64,000 nucleotides of DNA from Lophius americanus (lineage: Eukaryota > Chordata > Actinopteri > Lophiiformes > Lophiidae). A program made the position numbers and the translations under genes. The notes under the pieces were generated by a model that saw only the letters and a list, made by a program, of their open reading frames with translations, did no database searches and was not told the origin of the DNA. The stretch is from the NCBI GenBank assembly GCA_037951165.1, contig JBBDHG010000009.1, positions 5,731,001 through 5,795,000 of the forward strand, read 5' to 3'. Within the stretch, counting starts at the first letter, position 1. The number at the start of each line of letters is the position of its first letter. Positions 61,201-64,000 of this stretch are shown one piece after another.

Positions 61201-63199
61201 AGGAAGGACATTTGGACCCATTACTCAAGGGCTATAAATAGTTGAACAGTTCAACATTGGATCCGGAAAGCCACAACAAGCTGGAGATACATTGTTGTGA
61301 AAGATTTGCGTGTATGAATAATCGTGTGGGTGCAGCAAAAACTGATGACTCGCCACAAAGGTTTAGGTCATCATAACTTCACTGTACATAGGCCAATCTC
61401 CACCAAACCTCTCATGGTGGATAAAGGTCCCTCCCTGAGGAGATCTGAATGAAAAACAATTGTCTTTTTCCCTTTCGCCACCTACTGGCAATGGGAAGTT
61501 GTCGATTCATACATTGGTTAATTCCTACAACCTTATCATTTTGGCTGAAGAGAGCCAAGAGCACCAATAGTTCTACCTCCATTCTCCATTCACTTACATT
61601 TAAAAATGTCTCCGACACTTAAGAAGCAACTTATTTTTAACTTGCTCAAATGTATTATTTCTTCACTTAATCTGGACAAACTACTGTCACTGCGGACAGC
61701 CGGTTCTTGTGGTCGCTCTCATACCATTTTTCCGGGATAGGACGTACGGTGTGAGGGTGAGCCTTTGTAGTTTGGACCTTCACCTCACAGCTCCGCCAGC
61801 CTGAGGGAGACACGGCTCTGCAGCTTCTGCTTGTTATGCGCATAACTTGTGTATAGAGAAAGAGAAAGGGGGGGTGCTACTCCCCTCGATCAATCCATCC
61901 ATACCCTTACGCAACTTAATTCAAATTACTTGGCTAAAACATTTGCACGCAGCTCCTGGTTCACGTGTGCCTAATTTGTGCAGAGGAAAGGGAAGGGGGG
62001 GCGGCTACTCCCCTCCTTGATGAACTTTTATCTGTGGAATAAATCTATCTATCTATCTATCTATCCATCCATGACCACAGACTAGATTTCAATGCTCATG
62101 ATTTTGATGCTCATAATCATGGCCATCCCACAAACATTTGCCGAATAATTATAACCACTGACAAATTAGCCACAGCTACGACATCATAACCGCTGGCCGA
62201 TTAGACAATTCATTGGTTAAAGTGACTACATACAAACAATAATCAAAGGCTCAGCCATAACTTGGAAGGAGTGGAAATTACACCACGAAAGACTCCATTA
62301 AACCCGTGAACACAAAATGATGCTTTACATGGTGAAATCTGTCCCAAATTTCAGATGTTGGATGAGAGTCCCGCCCAGAAGATTCCCATGTCACAATATT
62401 TGGTTACAGTGACAGCGCCACCTGCTGTCAACAGGATATGATACTCCATTGAATATCATGATTGGAAAATTTAGAGATTTACACTGTGGTGTCCTTACGG
62501 AGTGAGCGACGGGTATGAGCGATAAAACTAGTAGGAGTTTGCACACGCCCCAAACACCGTCTCAGTGCAAGGGCCCTTTATCAAGGTTTGCAGATTTATT
62601 CATGTTTAAATGGATGCTATGTTGGAACTACCATAAAGAAATGTTTCATTGGAATTGAAAAAAATACAAATTGTAGAAAGTACAATATGTCAAAAGGCAA
62701 GCCTATTCATTGTGTATATGCACAAGGTTTGGTGAAAAATAGAATATATAGTTTGTGAGATGTGCTATGGACAAAAATGAATGTTAAGATGGCTACATTT
62801 CAAGTTTGGATATCAACAGCTTCTAGGGGCAAGAGCTTGTGACTCTTCATCAGGTTGAGAATGTGACTTAGGATACATTTTTATTGTATTTTTTATAATT
62901 GATTTGGCAAATCCAATAACATTTGATTACTCTATTCAGTGCACTGGAATGAATTCAAAAGGTAAAAGAATGGTGGATGACACTCACGGTCCTGAGGCGG
63001 CTGATTTCCTTGGAGGAGATGATGTAGATGGAGTTGCAGGGGGCACAACGGCGGTAGTTGCTGCATCTGCTGCAGGTGGAGTTGCAGATAGAGCTGCAGT
63101 CTCTGGAGGCGGGACTTCAACCTGTTTCCAGTCCTGTCCTTCCTCCACCATGAGGGCAATGAGAGTGCCCAAGCGCACATTGCGACTTCCTTCATCAAT
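45986..63199 (-). CDS. pdhx: E3-binding protein of pyruvate dehydrogenase complex, 5' part outside
   Basis: Mitochondrial structural component (protein X) that anchors the E3 dihydrolipoamide dehydrogenase to the E2 core of the pyruvate dehydrogenase complex. Eight exons: 63199-62988, 60802-60704, 57990-57822, 57414-57267, 55096-55038, 52195-52037, 47180-47116 and 46241-45986. They total 1167 bp, 388 residues plus stop, all in phase. Domains in order: end of the lipoyl domain ([20 protein letters not shown]), Ala/Pro linker, peripheral subunit-binding domain ([15 protein letters not shown] ... [13 protein letters not shown]), second linker, then the E2-like inner domain from [19 protein letters not shown]. 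The C-terminus reads [15 protein letters not shown] where catalytic E2 has DHRxxDG, so the catalytic His is absent; this identifies PDHX rather than DLAT. Human PDHX has 501 residues, so roughly 110 N-terminal residues (mitochondrial presequence, most of the lipoyl domain) lie beyond 64000. Confidence 0.96.
46242..47115 (-). other. pdhx intron (last)
   Basis: 874 bp with no exon or repeat recognised. Confidence 0.75.
47116..47180 (-). CDS. pdhx: pdhx penultimate exon
   Basis: 65-bp exon, acceptor gatgtttctgcag, donor gtaaac. Encodes [20 protein letters not shown] and F, matching human AREGKLLPEEYQGGSF. It ends with AG of a split Ser codon completed by the last exon. Confidence 0.96.
48595..48900 (+). 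repeat. Interspersed fish repeat (TTTCGGCTGCTCCC type)
   Basis: A CTTCTTCTT tract, then tttcggctgctccctttagg and agatgccacagtggatc, is a phrase I recognise from abundant fish LINE-derived repeats. The family name and end points are not certain. Two short minus-strand ORFs inside are not genes. Confidence 0.5.
50645..50790 (+). repeat. Interspersed fish repeat (GTAAATGGACTGTACTTATAT type)
   Basis: Contains tggtaaatggactgtactta followed by ataacgctttttcagtcta and aaagcgctttacattgtg, a sequence widespread in teleost genomes. Non-coding; clade not assigned. Confidence 0.55.
52037..52195 (-). CDS. pdhx: pdhx exon, inner domain
   Basis: Acceptor atattttttctccag, donor gtaaaa. 53 codons in phase 0: [20 protein letters not shown], then [20 protein letters not shown] and [13 protein letters not shown]. 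Close to human [20 protein letters not shown] and SVAVATDKGLLTPIIKDA. Confidence 0.97.
52403..52500. mobile_element. hAT-like terminal fragment
   Basis: Starts TTAGGGTTGGGTATTG and carries repeated attgcaatat and ttgtggtatattgcaatatg, the pattern of short hAT-type elements in fish. No matching right end was identified, so this is a fragment. Confidence 0.4.
53092..53690. mobile_element. Inverted-repeat element (MITE-like or two opposed repeat copies)
   Basis: The left arm (about 53092-53148, with aggttttggcataccctaga) is complementary to the right arm (about 53557-53617, with tctaggatatgccaaaaccc) over roughly 55 bases at about 75-80% identity. Inside, a perfect 13-bp hairpin GTCTATGTTTAGC occurs at 53350-53362 and 53377-53389. 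The right flank carries acctccttggcggaggcaat (53672-53691), a phrase common at the end of a widespread fish repeat. It may therefore be a single foldback element or two copies in opposite orientation. Confidence 0.5.
55038..55096 (-). CDS. pdhx: pdhx small exon, inner domain
   Basis: 59-bp exon, acceptor ttctgtcgtttcag, donor gtaagt. Encodes [20 protein letters not shown]; human has [20 protein letters not shown]. Phase 1 start, phase 0 end. Confidence 0.97.
55097..57266 (-). other. pdhx intron
   Basis: 2.2 kb, AT-rich. No exon or clear repeat recognised. Confidence 0.7.
57267..57414 (-). CDS. pdhx: pdhx exon, start of inner E2-like domain
   Basis: Acceptor tgtcctcctcag, donor gtaaaa. Encodes [20 protein letters not shown], then [20 protein letters not shown] and MHLRKDLAK. 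Strong match to human [20 protein letters not shown]. Confidence 0.97.
57656..57785. repeat. LINE-like end plus (AAT)n microsatellite
   Basis: ctttattgataccgaaggaa and attcgtgc, followed by a long run of ATAATA/TTATTA. The first part resembles the reversed 3' tail of a fish LINE, the second a microsatellite seeded by its tail. Confidence 0.55.
57822..57990 (-). CDS. pdhx: pdhx exon, linker after subunit-binding domain
   Basis: Acceptor ttatttcatcag, donor gtgagc. Encodes [20 protein letters not shown], then a Pro-rich linker ending [12 protein letters not shown]. The linker is flexible and poorly conserved, but DAL after the split Glu (KE-DAL) fits human KEDALKLVQLK. Confidence 0.94.
58727..58755. 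repeat. Perfect 12-bp hairpin
   Basis: Arms AATTTGTGGAAA (58727-58738) and TTTCCACAAATT (58744-58755) with a 5-base loop. Pdhx intron; no known role. Confidence 0.8.
58860..58892. repeat. Perfect 13-bp hairpin
   Basis: Arms TTTGCACATCACA (58860-58872) and TGTGATGTGCAAA (58880-58892) with a 7-base loop of six A and one C. It is only about 100 bases from the previous hairpin. Confidence 0.8.
59585..60240. mobile_element. Putative non-autonomous DNA transposon
   Basis: The left end has catttacacggacagcc and the right end, reversed, ggtttacatgggagac. Inside both ends lie further copies of gcatgtaaacacc (59649-59661 and 60124-60136) and several tttccga motifs in both orientations (aatcggaaag, ttcggaaagg). 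This symmetry points to a DNA transposon with subterminal repeats. A 64-codon plus-strand ORF (59872-60066, starting [15 protein letters not shown]) sits in the middle and matches no protein I know. No target duplication could be assigned. Confidence 0.55.
60704..60802 (-). CDS. pdhx: pdhx exon, peripheral subunit-binding domain
   Basis: Acceptor gtgccttttccag, donor gtgagt. Encodes [20 protein letters not shown] and [13 protein letters not shown], the E3-binding domain. Human: [20 protein letters not shown] ... TGPRGIFTKED. 99 bp; both codons at its edges are split. Confidence 0.96.
61140..62760. repeat. Dispersed repeat with gCGCCACCTnnTGG phrase
   Basis: Recurring pieces include cgccacctactgg (about 61477), gcgccacctgctg (about 62415), ccaccaaacctctcatg, and acaaggtttggtgaaaaa (about 62722, opposite orientation). 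Such pieces are typical of an abundant fish repeat with diverged tandem units. Boundaries are approximate. Confidence 0.45.
62044..62071. repeat. (TCTA)n microsatellite
   Basis: Five to six TCTA units followed by TCCATCCATC, directly after ttttatctgtggaataaatc. The layout is that of a LINE 3' tail followed by its terminal microsatellite. Confidence 0.8.
62988..63199 (-). CDS. pdhx: pdhx exon, end of lipoyl domain and linker
   Basis: Acceptor ctcgctcacttcacag, donor gtgagt. Encodes [20 protein letters not shown] and [10 protein letters not shown] (human [29 protein letters not shown]), then an Ala/Thr/Pro-rich linker with [18 protein letters not shown] and [11 protein letters not shown]. It begins in phase 0. 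The lipoyl-lysine itself would be in the preceding exon, outside the window. The plus-strand ORF 62904-63224 is its antisense shadow. Confidence 0.95.
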
Positions 63200-64000
63200 C
63201 TGTGAAGTGAGCGAGAAATATTAGAAAAAACGATTTGGTCATTTTGTAAGTGTACAAAATGGTCTCTTTCATTCTAATGAGACCTAGAATGAAAGTGAAG
63301 GCATATAGTTGGTTGACTCAATGTTGTCAACAATCAATTCAACATCTCATCATGAACAGAGTAAATCCATTAGAATCCTTATAAAACCTTGCACAAACTG
63401 TGTAAGGTGTCATTCCACAGTCAATATTAATAAGTCTAGAATGATCAATATGGTCACGAACTGGCGGACACTGGTCCAGGTCCGGACCACGAGAGGCCTC
63501 CATCTGGACCGCAAAACCTTTTGAAATGATGAAAACAAGCAATCAGCCTATTTTCTAATTTGCCATTTAAGCAACATTTTAGCAGGCCCAATGAAACCAG
63601 CTCAGTAGAGCCCTCTGGTTCATACGACTACAGGTTGCTATAACTTGCTACATACACTAACTTCCAGACCGGTAGAGAATTGAGCAGGTCGGGTAGATGT
63701 AACTTTTAATGAGTGAAATAGATGGTGTTTTCAAAAATCTGAAAAATTGATGGTGAAAATCGAGTATTCCAAGATGAGTGGACAGAAAAGTAAACATTTA
63801 TTTTTCCTGCAACACAGTGTACGAGGATGGTGTCCCTCATTTACTGGGAGAATGTGGTGGTTGTCAAAAGGGGAACTGTTAAACTGCATTGCGAAGCTAG
63901 ACACAGGTACTTCGAACAAACGTACCCGTAGCAGTCCGAGGTAAGGATGCGGAAAATAAATGAGCTCAAAGCAGAGTGTGACCTATCTACACGGATTCTC
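63200..64000 (-). other. pdhx intron, no exon seen
   Basis: The preceding pdhx exon (lipoyl domain with DKA lysine motif) was looked for on the minus strand and not found in these 800 bases. A GC-richer patch at 63445-63520 (cggacactggtccaggtccg) stands out but was not recognised. Confidence 0.6.

Larger units (their letters stand above)
60803..62987 (-). other. pdhx intron with diverged repeats
   Basis: 2.2 kb. Contains phrases of a dispersed fish repeat (ccaccaaacctctcatggtg at about 61400, cgccacctactggcaatggg near 61475, cagcgccacctgctgtcaac near 62413, agtgcaagggcccttt near 62565) and a (TCTA)n microsatellite at 62044-62071. No exon seen. Confidence 0.7.

Noticed and set aside
62904..63224. 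106-codon plus-strand ORF and an alternative minus frame at 62932-63198
   Set aside because: Shadows of the pdhx lipoyl/linker exon; the true frame gives [20 protein letters not shown].

Overview
The window is vertebrate nuclear DNA, almost certainly from a ray-finned (teleost) fish. Genes are split into short GT-AG exons by long AT-rich introns, there are many (TG)n, (CA)n and (AAT)n microsatellites, and degraded fish-type repeats are scattered throughout (Tc1-like transposons, hAT-like elements, LINE 3' tails). There is no bacterial, plasmid or viral organisation, and no CRISPR array, rRNA or tRNA gene was recognised.

Three protein-coding genes were reconstructed exon by exon. (1) slc1a2 (EAAT2/GLT-1 glial glutamate transporter), plus strand: ten coding exons between 10210 and 19173. 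The short first coding exon was not found and is probably left of the window. (2) cd44 (hyaluronan receptor), minus strand: complete, eight coding exons from the ATG at 37766 to the stop at 26203; they join without a break into a 382-residue protein. (3) pdhx (E3-binding protein of the pyruvate dehydrogenase complex), minus strand: the last eight coding exons from 63199 to 45986, 388 residues. The 5' exons lie beyond 64000. All exon junctions keep reading phase.

The order and orientation (slc1a2 forward, cd44 and pdhx reverse) match the SLC1A2-CD44-PDHX block of human 11p13. The three proteins have unrelated jobs (synaptic glutamate clearance, matrix adhesion, mitochondrial pyruvate oxidation), so this is conserved synteny rather than a functional cluster.

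Layout: 1-10209, slc1a2 intron 1 or 5' flank; 10210-19173, slc1a2; 19174-26202, convergent intergenic/3' UTR region shared by slc1a2 and cd44; 26203-37766, cd44, with a 7.4 kb intron 1; 37767-45985, cd44 5' flank and pdhx 3' flank; 45986-63199, pdhx; 63200-64000, pdhx intron.

The most interesting observation is in slc1a2. Reading straight through the donor of the penultimate exon gives a 12-residue tail ending in DIETCI, the PDZ-binding C-terminus known from the mammalian GLT-1b splice form. Both alternative C-termini of the transporter are therefore encoded here. Other points are a cd44 with almost no room for variant exons and a reduced juxtamembrane basic region, a possible very short pdhx 3' UTR, several near-perfect hairpins in non-coding DNA, and a set of decayed transposons. 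No new multi-gene system was found.
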